Origin: Steroidobacteraceae bacterium
GTDB taxonomy: Bacteria > Pseudomonadota > Gammaproteobacteria > Steroidobacterales > Steroidobacteraceae
Assembly: GCA_041395505.1 (NCBI GenBank)
Contig: JAWLAG010000001.1
Coordinates: forward strand, 1,054,001 to 1,118,000
Direction: 5' to 3'
DNA length: 64,000 nt
Shown here: piece after piece, positions 16,498-24,645 of the stretch
How the letters are laid out: each line of letters starts with the position of its first letter
Numbering within the stretch: position 1 is the stretch's first letter
Notes under the pieces: model-generated
The model's input: only the letters and a program-made list of their open reading frames with translations
The model's database searches: none
What the model was told of the DNA's origin: nothing
Translations under genes and position numbers: made by a program

Positions 16498-17648
16498 CGA
16501 AGAAAATCGAACGATATACCGCCATGGTGATCCAGCCCGAAGTGACGGTCGCCGAGGACAGGGTTGGCATCAAGAAGAATCTGGATCGCGTCTGCAATCT
16601 CATCGACTTCGGTGTCGGGTATTTCTGGGAATTGCCTGCGCGCCTGGTCGTGCTGCCAGAGTATTTCCTGCAGGGCGTAACGACCCCGGGCAAGGGTGAG
16701 CATGGGATCGACTCCTTCATGAAAAAGGCGATCACCATTCCTGGACCGGAAATGGACGTGCTCTCGGCCAAGGCCCAGGAGTATGGGATCTTCATCGCAG
16801 GCGGCGGCGTGGTGGAGAAGGTCGCTGCGTTCCCGGATCGTTGGTTCAATACCGCCTTCGTCATCGGGCCGAATGGCGACGTGATTCTGCGCTACCACAA
16901 GTGGCACGTACCGGCGTCGATCGGCCTCGGTTCCAGCCCGCACGACATCTTCGACGAATATTGCGAGAAGATCGGCGGCGACATCCGCACGTTGTTTCCG
17001 GTCGTGGATACGGAAATCGGCAAGCTCGGCACCATGACCTGCCATGATGGCTGCACGCCGGAGGTATCGCGCGCGCTCGGGTTCAACGGCGTCGAAGTGC
17101 TCTGCCATCCGACGGCATTGCAGGAAATCGAAGGCGTGTCAGATCCCTTCGATTTCTGGCGCTTTACCCGTCGCACCCGTGCCCACGACAACATGTGCTA
17201 CCTGCTCGGCTCGAACTGGGGCAGCGTCAACTACGACTATTACCCGAAGGCGTTCTGCCCCGGGTATTCGATCATCATCGACTACCAGGGCACGGTGCTG
17301 CGCGAGGCGCCATACCCCGCCGAGCAGGTCATCGGCGCACCGATCGATATCGAGGGATTGCGCGAGCATCGCTCGCGGATCAATCACAACTGCTGGATCG
17401 ACGTGCGTGCCGAGGCATTCCGCCAGATCTATGACCAGCCCATATATCCGCCGAATCAGTTTCCTGCAGGCAAGCCACCGCGTAGCCTCGCCGACAAGAT
17501 GCAGCCCGCAAAAGCGGTGCTTGACAACCTCTACCGGCGCGGACAGTTCGTGCCGCCAGCGGGGCGCAGTGTGGAGGAGATGTCGAAGCTGCTCGAGGAG
17601 CGCATTCGCTACGCCCAGCGCACCGGCCGCCTGCGCAAGAGTGACTGA
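16494..17648 (+). CDS. Carbon-nitrogen hydrolase (nitrilase superfamily, aliphatic-amidase-like)
   Basis: A 384-residue nitrilase-superfamily enzyme with the complete Glu-Lys-Cys triad: Glu in VVLPEYFLQG, Lys in LRYHKWHVP, and Cys in TMTCHDGCTPEVSR. The Cys motif resembles that of aliphatic amidase/formamidase (AmiE/AmiF) more than plant-type nitrilases. Cytosolic hydrolysis of an amide, releasing ammonia or an amine, is expected. The C-terminal extension beyond about residue 300 is also AmiE-like. It overlaps the FAD oxidoreductase by ATGA. In the local regulon it could free the amino compound that the aminotransferase/ThDP/ALDH operon processes, which is inference. Confidence 0.9.
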   Translation: MTKKIERYTAMVIQPEVTVAEDRVGIKKNLDRVCNLIDFGVGYFWELPARLVVLPEYFLQGVTTPGKGEHGIDSFMKKAITIPGPEMDVLSAKAQEYGIFIAGGGVVEKVAAFPDRWFNTAFVIGPNGDVILRYHKWHVPASIGLGSSPHDIFDEYCEKIGGDIRTLFPVVDTEIGKLGTMTCHDGCTPEVSRALGFNGVEVLCHPTALQEIEGVSDPFDFWRFTRRTRAHDNMCYLLGSNWGSVNYDYYPKAFCPGYSIIIDYQGTVLREAPYPAEQVIGAPIDIEGLREHRSRINHNCWIDVRAEAFRQIYDQPIYPPNQFPAGKPPRSLADKMQPAKAVLDNLYRRGQFVPPAGRSVEEMSKLLEERIRYAQRTGRLRKSD

Positions 17649-17653
17649 ACGCC

Positions 17654-17902
17654 ATGCGCGTGCGCAGCAAACTGGCCGACGTCGAGTTCAAGGTAGGCGT
17701 GGCGCGGCGGCAGGGTAATCAACTGGTGGTCACGAGCCATGCCGCGCAGCGCATGCAATCGGCGGTCTATATCGCGCCGCGTGATGTTTTTTCGATGCTT
17801 TGGGCGGTGCTCAAGAGCCCGTCAGCGGTCGGGTTCGTTATTCTGTTGCCGCTTCTTTATTGGCGGGATCGACGAGCGCAACCTCGATCATCCCGTCGAT
17901 GA
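17654..17902 (+). CDS. Small protein with one membrane segment, unknown
   Basis: An 82-residue frame 5 bases after the amidase stop. It has GC-rich third positions, one hydrophobic segment (SPSAVGFVILLPLLYW, about residues 56-71) and an Arg-rich tail. Its last 65 bases overlap the 3' end of the Rieske ferredoxin on the other strand, which could make either tail fortuitous. It is probably the last gene of the plus-strand operon. I recognise no family. Confidence 0.5.
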   Translation: MRVRSKLADVEFKVGVARRQGNQLVVTSHAAQRMQSAVYIAPRDVFSMLWAVLKSPSAVGFVILLPLLYWRDRRAQPRSSRR

Positions 17903-18185
17903 TGCGCAGCCTGTGGCAGGCGAGCGGCTTGGTCGCCGGAGCGCCAAGCACGCGGCCGTCGCGGACGTCGAAGGACGCGCCATGCAATGGGCAGATCAGG
18001 CGCAGGCCTCGCAGCCGCCCCTCGTTCATGCGCGCCAGCGCATGCGTGCAGATGTTGTCGAGGGCGTGGACGCCCGCCTTGCTGTGACACAGCACGATTT
18101 CGCGCGAGTCGATCGCGACCGCGCGCATGGCTCCTTCCGGGAGCTCGGTGGCCAGTAATACGGCCCGGTAGTCTTCCTCTGGCAT
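17838..18185 (-). CDS. Rieske-type 2Fe-2S ferredoxin
   Basis: A 115-residue single-domain Rieske protein. The cluster ligands are C46-x-H48 (NICTHALA) and C65-x2-H68 (ICPLHGASFD), with 16 residues between, as in biphenyl- or naphthalene-dioxygenase ferredoxins and NirD-like proteins. It would be a cytosolic electron carrier to a Rieske oxygenase, though none lies beside it. The nearest is at 26671-28068, which has its own [2Fe-2S] ferredoxin. It is transcribed divergently from the ABM-domain gene and converges with the 82-residue ORF. The partner enzyme is unknown. The FAD oxidoreductase upstream or the distant oxygenase are candidates. Confidence 0.9.
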   Translation of the reverse strand: MPEEDYRAVLLATELPEGAMRAVAIDSREIVLCHSKAGVHALDNICTHALARMNEGRLRGLRLICPLHGASFDVRDGRVLGAPATKPLACHRLRIIDGMIEVALVDPANKEAATE

Positions 18186-18247
18186 GATGCAATGCTAACA
18201 TTGTCGCCGCGCGAACCTCAGTGGACCACCAATCGAAAGGGCCGAGC

Positions 18248-18538
18248 ATGACCACGTTCATCGCCACACTGGAAGTCAAATCCGGCAAGGAAGCAGAATT
18301 CGAGAAATTGCAGAAGGAGCTGTCCGAGCTGACGCATGCCCATGAGCCCGATACACTCGTCTACGACGTCATCAAGCAGCGCGACACGCCGCGCACCTAC
18401 GTGGTCTATGCGCGTTTTCGCGATGAGAAAGCGTTCGAATTGCACCAGAAGACGGAGTTTCACGACCGCCTCGTTCCGCCCATCCTCGCCTGCCTGGCGC
18501 GCGACATGGAACTGGCATTCTACGACTGGAAGTCCTGA
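18248..18538 (+). CDS. Antibiotic biosynthesis monooxygenase (ABM) domain protein
   Basis: A 96-residue protein with the dimeric alpha-beta barrel ABM fold: MTTFIATLEVKSGKEAEFEK, then TLVYDVIKQRDTPRTYVVYA, then a conserved helix FELHQKTEFHDRL. ABM proteins include quinol monooxygenases (YgiN), haem-degrading proteins and many of unknown role. The ATG at 18248 is preferred over a GTG at 18221 because it gives the standard N-terminus and has AAAGGG about 8 bases upstream. It stands alone, divergent from the Rieske ferredoxin. Confidence 0.85.
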   Translation: MTTFIATLEVKSGKEAEFEKLQKELSELTHAHEPDTLVYDVIKQRDTPRTYVVYARFRDEKAFELHQKTEFHDRLVPPILACLARDMELAFYDWKS

Positions 18539-18569
18539 CAGGTTCCACGGCGGGACAGCCGCAGGCCTT

Positions 18570-19472
18570 TCACAGGGTTATCGTCGTCTCGAATACCAGC
18601 GCCGCTTCGCCGATGATCCACACGTCTCGCAGTTGGCCCGCTGCGAGTTGCAGTTCGATTTCGACTCGGCCGGGCCGGCCCACGAATTGGCCCTGCTGAC
18701 CAGCGAATGCCGCGTGGTCGCCGTCCGCGGTCAGCAGCCGGTGTTGCAGCAAATAGGCACCAAGCAGACTGTGGGCGTTGCCACTGACCGGATCTTCGGG
18801 AATACCAATGGCTGGACAGAACATGCGCGACTGGAGCGCCAGTTGCTGGTCCGTTTGTTCGCGACTGAATACGAAAAATCCCGCCGTGCCGAGCTGTGCC
18901 GACAACGTGGTGAGGCGCTGGTGATCGGGCTTCAACTGCTTCAGCTGGCGGGGCCCGCGTACGCCCACCAGCAGCCGCGAGCTCGCCGTGCCATAGATCT
19001 GCAATGGACACTGGCTGTCGAGGTCGCCGCTCGAGAGCGCCAACGCATCGAGCACCGCGAGCCGCTCCCGGCTGGCGAGCTCGCGTCCCGCCGCGGGCGC
19101 ATCACGGCGAATCGCCACGCGACGACCGGTGTCGCTGCCGCGTATCTCCACATCGACCATTCCGGCCGATTGCTTCTGGCGCACGCGGCGGCCGTCCGCG
19201 CCTAGTCTCGCGCGCACGAAATGCGCGGCAATGGTCGCATGCCCCACGAATCCGGCTTCGCTGCGGGGCGTGAAGAAGCGTAGCCGCAGGTCGTGGTCGG
19301 TGCCGTCCGGCTCGAGTACGAAGGCGGTATCGGCATTGTGCAGCTCGCGCGCGATGGCGAGCATCTCGCTGTCGGCGAGCGCATCGGCATCGAGCACGAC
19401 ACCCGCCGGATTGCCCGCAAACTTCTGGTTGGTAAATGCGTCGACCTGAAATACGCGGACGGTTCGTGACAC
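18570..19472 (-). CDS. PhzF-family isomerase/epimerase
   Basis: A protein of about 300 residues with the two-domain diaminopimelate-epimerase-like fold of PhzF. VRVFQVDAFTNQKFAGNPAG is the characteristic N-terminus, GHATIAAHF and EDPVSGNAHSLLGAYL are conserved sites. At the usual catalytic glutamate (SETAFV in most members) this protein has NADTAFV, an Asp. The frame remains open upstream to 19529, but the GTG at 19472 places the family start correctly. The substrate of most PhzF homologues is unknown; there are no phenazine genes here. It ends 31 bases from the ABM gene, in convergent orientation. Confidence 0.88.
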   Translation of the reverse strand: MSRTVRVFQVDAFTNQKFAGNPAGVVLDADALADSEMLAIARELHNADTAFVLEPDGTDHDLRLRFFTPRSEAGFVGHATIAAHFVRARLGADGRRVRQKQSAGMVDVEIRGSDTGRRVAIRRDAPAAGRELASRERLAVLDALALSSGDLDSQCPLQIYGTASSRLLVGVRGPRQLKQLKPDHQRLTTLSAQLGTAGFFVFSREQTDQQLALQSRMFCPAIGIPEDPVSGNAHSLLGAYLLQHRLLTADGDHAAFAGQQGQFVGRPGRVEIELQLAAGQLRDVWIIGEAALVFETTITL

Positions 19473-19566
19473 GTCTCGACTCCGGGTGGCATGCCTCAGC
19501 AGCGCAGCGGTCATTGTAACTCTTTGCATTTGGCCACGCGGCTCGTAAGATGCGCCGATCGAATAG

Positions 19567-19655
19567 TCCTAGGGGTGGCCCAAGTGGGGGCCTGAGACGC
19601 CAGTTTCGGCGAACCCTTTGAACCTGATCCGGGTAATACCGGCGGAGGGAAAAGG
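19567..19655 (+). ncRNA. TPP riboswitch (THI element)
   Basis: The leader of the downstream receptor contains the conserved THI-box parts in order: AGGGGTGGCC, CTGAGA (19592-19597), ACCCTTTGAACCTGATCC (19613-19630), GGGTAATACCGG and GGAGGGAAAA. These match the TPP-sensing and helix arms of the thiamine pyrophosphate aptamer. The putative ribosome-binding site GGAGGG (19644-19649) is part of the 3' closing arm, 7 bases before the ATG. Ligand binding would therefore hide it, which implies translational repression by TPP. Confidence 0.95.
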
Positions 19656-19656
19656 C

Positions 19657-21696
19657 ATGATCAATCCTCGTCCATGGTTCCTGACGGCGGTTTGCCTCGC
19701 ACATTGCGTTGCGGCCGAACCCGCCTCGTCGGGCGCCGAAGCGCTGCAGGAGGTCGTCGTCAGTGCGTCCTTGCGTGACTCGGTTGCCGAATCAATGCCC
19801 GCGAGCGTTACGGTACTCGGCGCAGCCGAGCTCGGCGATCCCGGCGTGGGGCATCTTGAAGATGTGCTGCCGCAGATAGCCGACCTCAACTGGGCGGCCG
19901 GGACCAATCGGCCCCGCTACCTGCAATTGCGAGGCATTGGCGAACTCGAGCAGTATCAGGGTGCGCCGAACCCGTCCGTTGGATTTCTGATCGACGGTAT
20001 GGATTTTTCCGGTATCGGCGGCATTGCTACCTTGCTCGATATCGGCCAGGTCGAAGTTCTGCGAGGGCCGCAAGGTACGATACTCGGCGCCAATGCCCTG
20101 GCGGGACTCGTAAACATCGCAAGCCGCGCACCGGGCGATGAAAGCGAGCTGAGTCTTGGCGCCGAACTTGCCGATTACGCCACGCGTTCAATGAGTCTCG
20201 TCGCCGGCGGGCCGCTGGGAGGGCAGGCGGCCTGGCGTTTCGCGGCACAAAAGACGCGCAGCGACGGCTTTCGCCACAACAGCTTTCTCGGACGCGACGA
20301 TACCAACGGCATCGACGAATCCACGGCCCGGTTGCGTTGGCGCTGGCAGGATCGGGAGGAGCGCTGGCGTGTGGATCTCGCCGCCATGGCAGTGGATGCC
20401 AATGACGGCTATGACGCTTTTGCGTTCGATAATTCGCGCATCACAGAGTCCGACAAGCCCGGCCGCGACGCACAACGATCACTCGGCGCGTCGGCCCGAA
20501 TCCATTATCGGGTCTCGGACGGGATCGAGCTGGAAAGTCTCACCTCGGTTGCCGACTCGCGCATTGACTACAGTTTCGATGGCGACTGGTCATTCGATCC
20601 GGCATACGATTTCTTCGAAGCCTTCGCACGGCGGCGTCGCAACTACAGCCAGGATCTTCGCGTCCTCGCGGGACAGTGGACTGCGGGCCTTTACCTCGCG
20701 CGCCTCGAAGAGTCGACACGGCAGCTCGACCTGTTCAATGGCGATGTGTTTCGCGCACTGTCGAGCGAATATGCAGCCAACAATACGGCACTATACGCTG
20801 AGCGGACGGTATCGTTTGCTCGTCGCTGGTTCGTTACTGCGGGCGCGCGCCTCGAGCGCAGGCAGGTCAACTATGGCGACACCGATGGCACCGTGTTGCG
20901 GCCCGGTGAGACGATGTGGGGCGGCAATCTGGCATTGGGTTATCACGCTGACGAGCGATCGCTCCTATACCTGACCGTTGCCCGTGGTTACAAGGCGGGT
21001 GGATTCAATATTGGACCACTCGTGCCAGCACAGTTGCGCCGCTTCGATGCCGAGTATCTGCACAGCATCGAACTGGGCTGGAAGGGTAGCTGGCCAACAC
21101 AACGGCTGCAGGCGGAGCTTGCGCTGTTCGCCATGCAACGCCGCGATGAGCAGGTGCCGAGCTCTTTTCAGGTAACTCCCGGTGATCCGCTGTCGTTCAT
21201 CTTCGTGACCAGAAACGCCGCAAGCGGCCGCAACAATGGTGCCGAATTGTCGGTACGGTTCGCCGCGGGTGAGAGTCTGGGGCTTGCCGCAAGTGCCGCA
21301 TGGCTCGATGCCACTTACCGCGGATTCCAACTGGCCGATCGCAATCTCGACGGGCGCCGCCAGGCACATGCGCCGCGCTACCAGGTGGCGTTGAACGCGG
21401 ACTTCCATGGCCCGCGTGGGTTCACCGCGGCGCTCGGTGTCGCCGCCGTCGACGGGTTCTATTTCGATACCAGTCACGATGAGCAGGCGCCGTCGCGCGT
21501 CGTAGTCAATGCCAGCATCGGCTTTCGCAATGAGCGCTGGTCGACCTCCCTGTGGAGTCGCAACCTTCTCGACCGGGTCTATGCCATGCGCGGTTTTTAC
21601 TTTGGCAACGAACCACCCGACTTCGCGCCGCAGCGATATGTGCAGCAAGCAGACCCACGCCAGATTGGTATCTCGTTCAGTTATGTTGTGAAATAG
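19657..21696 (+). CDS. TonB-dependent receptor, probably for thiamine or its precursors
   Basis: A 679-residue outer-membrane receptor. A signal peptide (about 1-20) is followed by the TonB-box/plug start ALQEVVVSASLRD, then VEVLRGPQGTILGANALAG in the plug, and a beta-barrel to the C-terminus (RQIGISFSYVV). The in-frame codon at 19618 lies inside the riboswitch aptamer, so the ATG at 19657 is the real start. The TPP riboswitch and the three following genes (thiamine-binding protein, PnuC-type transporter, kinase) make thiamine or a phosphorylated form the likely ligand. It begins a four-gene operon with 5-base spacing to the next gene. Confidence 0.92.
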   Translation: MINPRPWFLTAVCLAHCVAAEPASSGAEALQEVVVSASLRDSVAESMPASVTVLGAAELGDPGVGHLEDVLPQIADLNWAAGTNRPRYLQLRGIGELEQYQGAPNPSVGFLIDGMDFSGIGGIATLLDIGQVEVLRGPQGTILGANALAGLVNIASRAPGDESELSLGAELADYATRSMSLVAGGPLGGQAAWRFAAQKTRSDGFRHNSFLGRDDTNGIDESTARLRWRWQDREERWRVDLAAMAVDANDGYDAFAFDNSRITESDKPGRDAQRSLGASARIHYRVSDGIELESLTSVADSRIDYSFDGDWSFDPAYDFFEAFARRRRNYSQDLRVLAGQWTAGLYLARLEESTRQLDLFNGDVFRALSSEYAANNTALYAERTVSFARRWFVTAGARLERRQVNYGDTDGTVLRPGETMWGGNLALGYHADERSLLYLTVARGYKAGGFNIGPLVPAQLRRFDAEYLHSIELGWKGSWPTQRLQAELALFAMQRRDEQVPSSFQVTPGDPLSFIFVTRNAASGRNNGAELSVRFAAGESLGLAASAAWLDATYRGFQLADRNLDGRRQAHAPRYQVALNADFHGPRGFTAALGVAAVDGFYFDTSHDEQAPSRVVVNASIGFRNERWSTSLWSRNLLDRVYAMRGFYFGNEPPDFAPQRYVQQADPRQIGISFSYVVK

Positions 21697-21701
21697 CCGC
21701 C

Positions 21702-21953
21702 ATGGACATTGGTGTTGAAATCAGCATGTATCCACTGCGCGATGAATTCATTCCACCCATTGCAGCATTCATCGAGCGGCTCAACATCGACGAGCGATTT
21801 CGCGTGGAAACCAACAGTATGAGCACCCAGGTATTCGGACCGGCCGAACCACTCCTGGAACTCGTTTGCAAGCAGATGCGCGTGAGTCTTGCCGAGCACG
21901 GTAAAGCCGTGTTCGTCCTGAAGGTACTCGGCCCCTACGCCGTCGTTGAATGA
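21702..21953 (+). CDS. Thiamine-binding protein, YkoF/MTH1187 family
   Basis: An 83-residue ferredoxin-like-fold protein of the YkoF/DUF77 type. The sequence IGVEISMYPLRDEFIPPIAA with later VETNSMSTQVFG is the recognised pattern. YkoF of Bacillus binds thiamine and HMP, and single-domain relatives form tetramers. It has no signal peptide, so it is cytosolic. The start ATG lies 5 bases after the receptor stop and the stop overlaps the next start by ATGA. In this operon it may buffer or hand on incoming thiamine. Confidence 0.87.
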   Translation: MDIGVEISMYPLRDEFIPPIAAFIERLNIDERFRVETNSMSTQVFGPAEPLLELVCKQMRVSLAEHGKAVFVLKVLGPYAVVE

Positions 21954-22558
21954 TCGAGCAAGTACTGGCAGGTCTCGCGGCTACTACTGCGGCAGAGGCT
22001 GTCTCCGTACTCCTCGGCATCGTCTACGCGCTTTTGGCGGTGCGGCAGAACCGCTATTGCTGGATAGCCGGTGGCTTGAGTTCTGCCATTCTCGTCTACC
22101 TCTCGGCGCAGGCACTATTGCCCATGCAGGCCGTGCTGCAAAGCTATTACGTGCTCATTGCGATCTACGGTTACTGGCGCTGGTCGCGCGCGTCAACGGG
22201 TGCCGCGGGCGATAATCAGATCAGTGTCTGGCCGGCCGCCTACCACCTGCTCGCTGTCGCGCTTATCGCGGCAGCCGCGCTCTTCTTTGCCGAAAAGCTC
22301 GTCAGCGTGACTCCCGCTGCCTGGCCCCACCTCGATATTGCAACCACGCTGGCAAGCCTGCTCGCATCCTGGTTTGTAACCCAGATGAAGCTGGAGAACT
22401 GGCTGTACTGGATCGTCATCGATCTGCTGTCCGTCGTGATGTATGCAGCACAGGGATTGATGTTCGTCGCATTCCTGTACGTGGCCTTCCTTTGTATTGC
22501 CTGTGTCGGTTTCTTCACCTGGCTCAAACGCTATCGCTTGCAGTCTTTGCCGGCATGA
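21950..22558 (+). CDS. pnuT: PnuC-family vitamin transporter, probable thiamine transporter PnuT
   Basis: A 202-residue integral membrane protein with about seven helices and the PnuC/SWEET-like pattern (AEAVSVLLGIVYALLAVRQN, then CWIAGGLSSAILVY, later NWLYWIVIDLLSVVMY). PnuC proteins take up nicotinamide riboside by facilitated diffusion, and relatives under TPP control (PnuT) take up thiamine. Uptake is trapped by phosphorylation, and a kinase gene follows directly with an ATGA overlap. The context under a TPP riboswitch, rather than the sequence alone, supports the thiamine assignment. Confidence 0.88.
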   Translation: MIEQVLAGLAATTAAEAVSVLLGIVYALLAVRQNRYCWIAGGLSSAILVYLSAQALLPMQAVLQSYYVLIAIYGYWRWSRASTGAAGDNQISVWPAAYHLLAVALIAAAALFFAEKLVSVTPAAWPHLDIATTLASLLASWFVTQMKLENWLYWIVIDLLSVVMYAAQGLMFVAFLYVAFLCIACVGFFTWLKRYRLQSLPA

Positions 22559-23421
22559 TGGACGTCAATCTCATTGCCACGCTGGCGAGTCGCTGGCCAG
22601 GGCTCGACGCCGCGCATGCAACCTTGCTCGAGGGCGGCACGATCAATCGTACTTGGGCGGTCGTGGCGGGCGAGGACAGGCTGGTCGTGCACGATCGGCG
22701 CGCCAATATGCTGCGCGGGGAGGGAGATCGACTGCGCGAGCTCAGGTTGCACGGCCTTGCTGCCCGCTATGGATTCGCTCCGGAAATCCTCGCGAGCTTC
22801 GAGGCGGGCGCGGTGTTGGTCACGCGCTATGTCGCGGCACCCGTATGGGACGGATCGACGATGAGTCCCGACGTCCTGACGACGCTGGTCGGGCGGCTGG
22901 TGGCATTGCGCAGGGTAGCGCCGCCGCCGGGTCCGGCATTCAATCCTGCCGAGGACATCCGGGGCTATTGCGAGAGCCTCACCGAGCTTACGGGCCGCAA
23001 TCCGCTGGAGGAGTTTCCGCGGCTACAGCGCCTCGCCGAGCGAGAGCGCCATGCCCCGCACAGCGTGCGAACAAATTGCATCCTGCACAATGACCTGCAC
23101 TCCGCGAATGTGCTCCTTTGCGATCCGCTGCAATTGCTCGACTGGGAGTATGCAACCGTGGGTGATCCTCTGCATGATCTGGCGTCCCTGCTTGCGGCGC
23201 AGCCCTCGCTTACCCGTCATGTCGAACTGATTCTGGCAACGGCACAGCTCGATCCTGCCGCCGGACGGAGCGAGTTGCTGGAACTCGCCTGCCTCCACGG
23301 TATTCTGGCCGATCTCTGGTTCGCTGCGGCAGCGGGCGAGGCCGGAGCCGCTCGGCGGCTCGCGGGCGAGAAGCTACATGAGCGGCTGACGATGCTGGCA
23401 AGCGTCGACCGACAGGGCTAG
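22555..23421 (+). CDS. Aminoglycoside-phosphotransferase-fold kinase, probable thiamine kinase
   Basis: A 288-residue APH/choline-kinase-type phosphotransferase. LHNDLHSANVLL is the catalytic loop with the base Asp, and LLDWEYATVGDPLHDLA is the Mg-binding DxE-type segment, both standard. E. coli ThiK, a thiamine kinase, belongs to this fold. Being last in the riboswitch operon, right after the transporter, it most likely phosphorylates imported thiamine to trap it. The ATG at 22555 overlaps the transporter stop by ATGA. The stop overlaps that of the convergent E2 gene by two bases. Confidence 0.85.
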   Translation: MMDVNLIATLASRWPGLDAAHATLLEGGTINRTWAVVAGEDRLVVHDRRANMLRGEGDRLRELRLHGLAARYGFAPEILASFEAGAVLVTRYVAAPVWDGSTMSPDVLTTLVGRLVALRRVAPPPGPAFNPAEDIRGYCESLTELTGRNPLEEFPRLQRLAERERHAPHSVRTNCILHNDLHSANVLLCDPLQLLDWEYATVGDPLHDLASLLAAQPSLTRHVELILATAQLDPAAGRSELLELACLHGILADLWFAAAAGEAGAARRLAGEKLHERLTMLASVDRQG

Positions 23422-24635
23422 AGCGTCTCCGGTCGCTCGAGGAGCTGGCGCAGCGTCGCAAGGAAAGCCGCGCCAATAGCGCCGTCGACCACCCGATGAT
23501 CGGCCGATAGCGTCATCGTCATCATGTGCGCGACGGCCGGCGCCGAATCACGCACCACGACCCGCGACTCGGCGGCTCCGACCGCCAGGATCGCGACCTG
23601 GGGCGGGTTGATGATCGCGTCGAAGCGCGTTAGACCAAACATGCCGAGATTCGACAGCGTGAAGCTGCCGCCCGTGATTTCCTCGCGAGCGAGCCGCGCA
23701 CTGCGGGCCCGGGTACCGAGATCGGCGGACTCCGCTGCGATTTGCTGCACCGTCTTGGTATCGGCGCGGCGAATGACGGGCGTAATCAAGCCATTGTCGG
23801 TCGCGACCGCGACTGCAATGTCGGCGTGTTCGAAACTACGAATTTCGTTGCCATGCAGCTGCGCGTTGACGTACGGGTGCTTGACGAGCGCCATTGCCGA
23901 GCCGCGGATCAGCATGTCGTTGAGCGTGATCTTCGATCCGGTCATTTCCGAGATGGCTGCCTTACGCAGCAACAATCGTGAAACGTCGACATCGAGTACC
24001 AGCCGATAGTGCGGAATCTCGCGCTTCGATTCGCTCAGCCGGCGCGCGATCGTAGCGCGCATCGACGACATTTGAACGATACGGGTGCCGGCTTCGGCGG
24101 TATCGGCCGCGGCTGCTTGGTTCGCCGGGCGGGCATTGCGGGTGGCCGCAAAAGCTTCGACGTCTTCCTTGGAGATCCGGCCATTGCGGCCCGTGCCTTT
24201 GACCGCGGCAATGTCGATTCCGAGTTTCTCGGCCAGGCGACGTGCAATGGGACTGATGCGCTGCTCAGTGTTCGCGGCCGGATTCGGCTCCGCAGCTGTT
24301 TCACCGGTTGGCGCCGAGTCGGGCTCGAACGAGACAATCGCGCCTTTGAAACTGGCGATGAACGCATCGACCTCGGAATCGCTTGCCTCGCCTTCGCTTG
24401 CGACCGCGATCAGTTCGCCAACCGACCGAACTTCGCCTTTTTCTGCAAGGACGCGGCGAAGCACTCCCGCCGTAGGTGCCTCGACGGCATTGACGATCTT
24501 TTCGGTTTCCACCTCGAGGAGGGGTGCGCCGCGTTCGATCGCCTCGCCAACGCGGACATGCCATTCGTTGATGGTGCCTTCGGTCATCTCGATGCCCCAC
24601 TTGGGCATGGTGATCGCGTGGATCTTGCCGCTCAT
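23418..24635 (-). CDS. Dihydrolipoamide acyltransferase (E2) of a 2-oxoacid dehydrogenase complex
   Basis: A 405-residue E2 with one lipoyl domain (lipoyl Lys about 46 in LEVETEKIVNAVEAP), an Ala/Pro/Glu-rich linker, a peripheral-subunit-binding domain (about 135-170, ISPIARRLAEKLGID), and a catalytic domain ending in the active-site motif SADHRVVDGAIGA. The ATG at 24635 begins MSGKIHAITMPKWG, the normal lipoyl-domain start; open frame further upstream overlaps E1beta and is ignored. It is last in the order E1alpha-E1beta-E2. No E3 gene is present, so the complex would borrow a lipoamide dehydrogenase from elsewhere. Confidence 0.93.
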   Translation of the reverse strand: MSGKIHAITMPKWGIEMTEGTINEWHVRVGEAIERGAPLLEVETEKIVNAVEAPTAGVLRRVLAEKGEVRSVGELIAVASEGEASDSEVDAFIASFKGAIVSFEPDSAPTGETAAEPNPAANTEQRISPIARRLAEKLGIDIAAVKGTGRNGRISKEDVEAFAATRNARPANQAAAADTAEAGTRIVQMSSMRATIARRLSESKREIPHYRLVLDVDVSRLLLRKAAISEMTGSKITLNDMLIRGSAMALVKHPYVNAQLHGNEIRSFEHADIAVAVATDNGLITPVIRRADTKTVQQIAAESADLGTRARSARLAREEITGGSFTLSNLGMFGLTRFDAIINPPQVAILAVGAAESRVVVRDSAPAVAHMMTMTLSADHRVVDGAIGAAFLATLRQLLERPETL

Positions 24636-24645
24636 CGGTGTCGAC

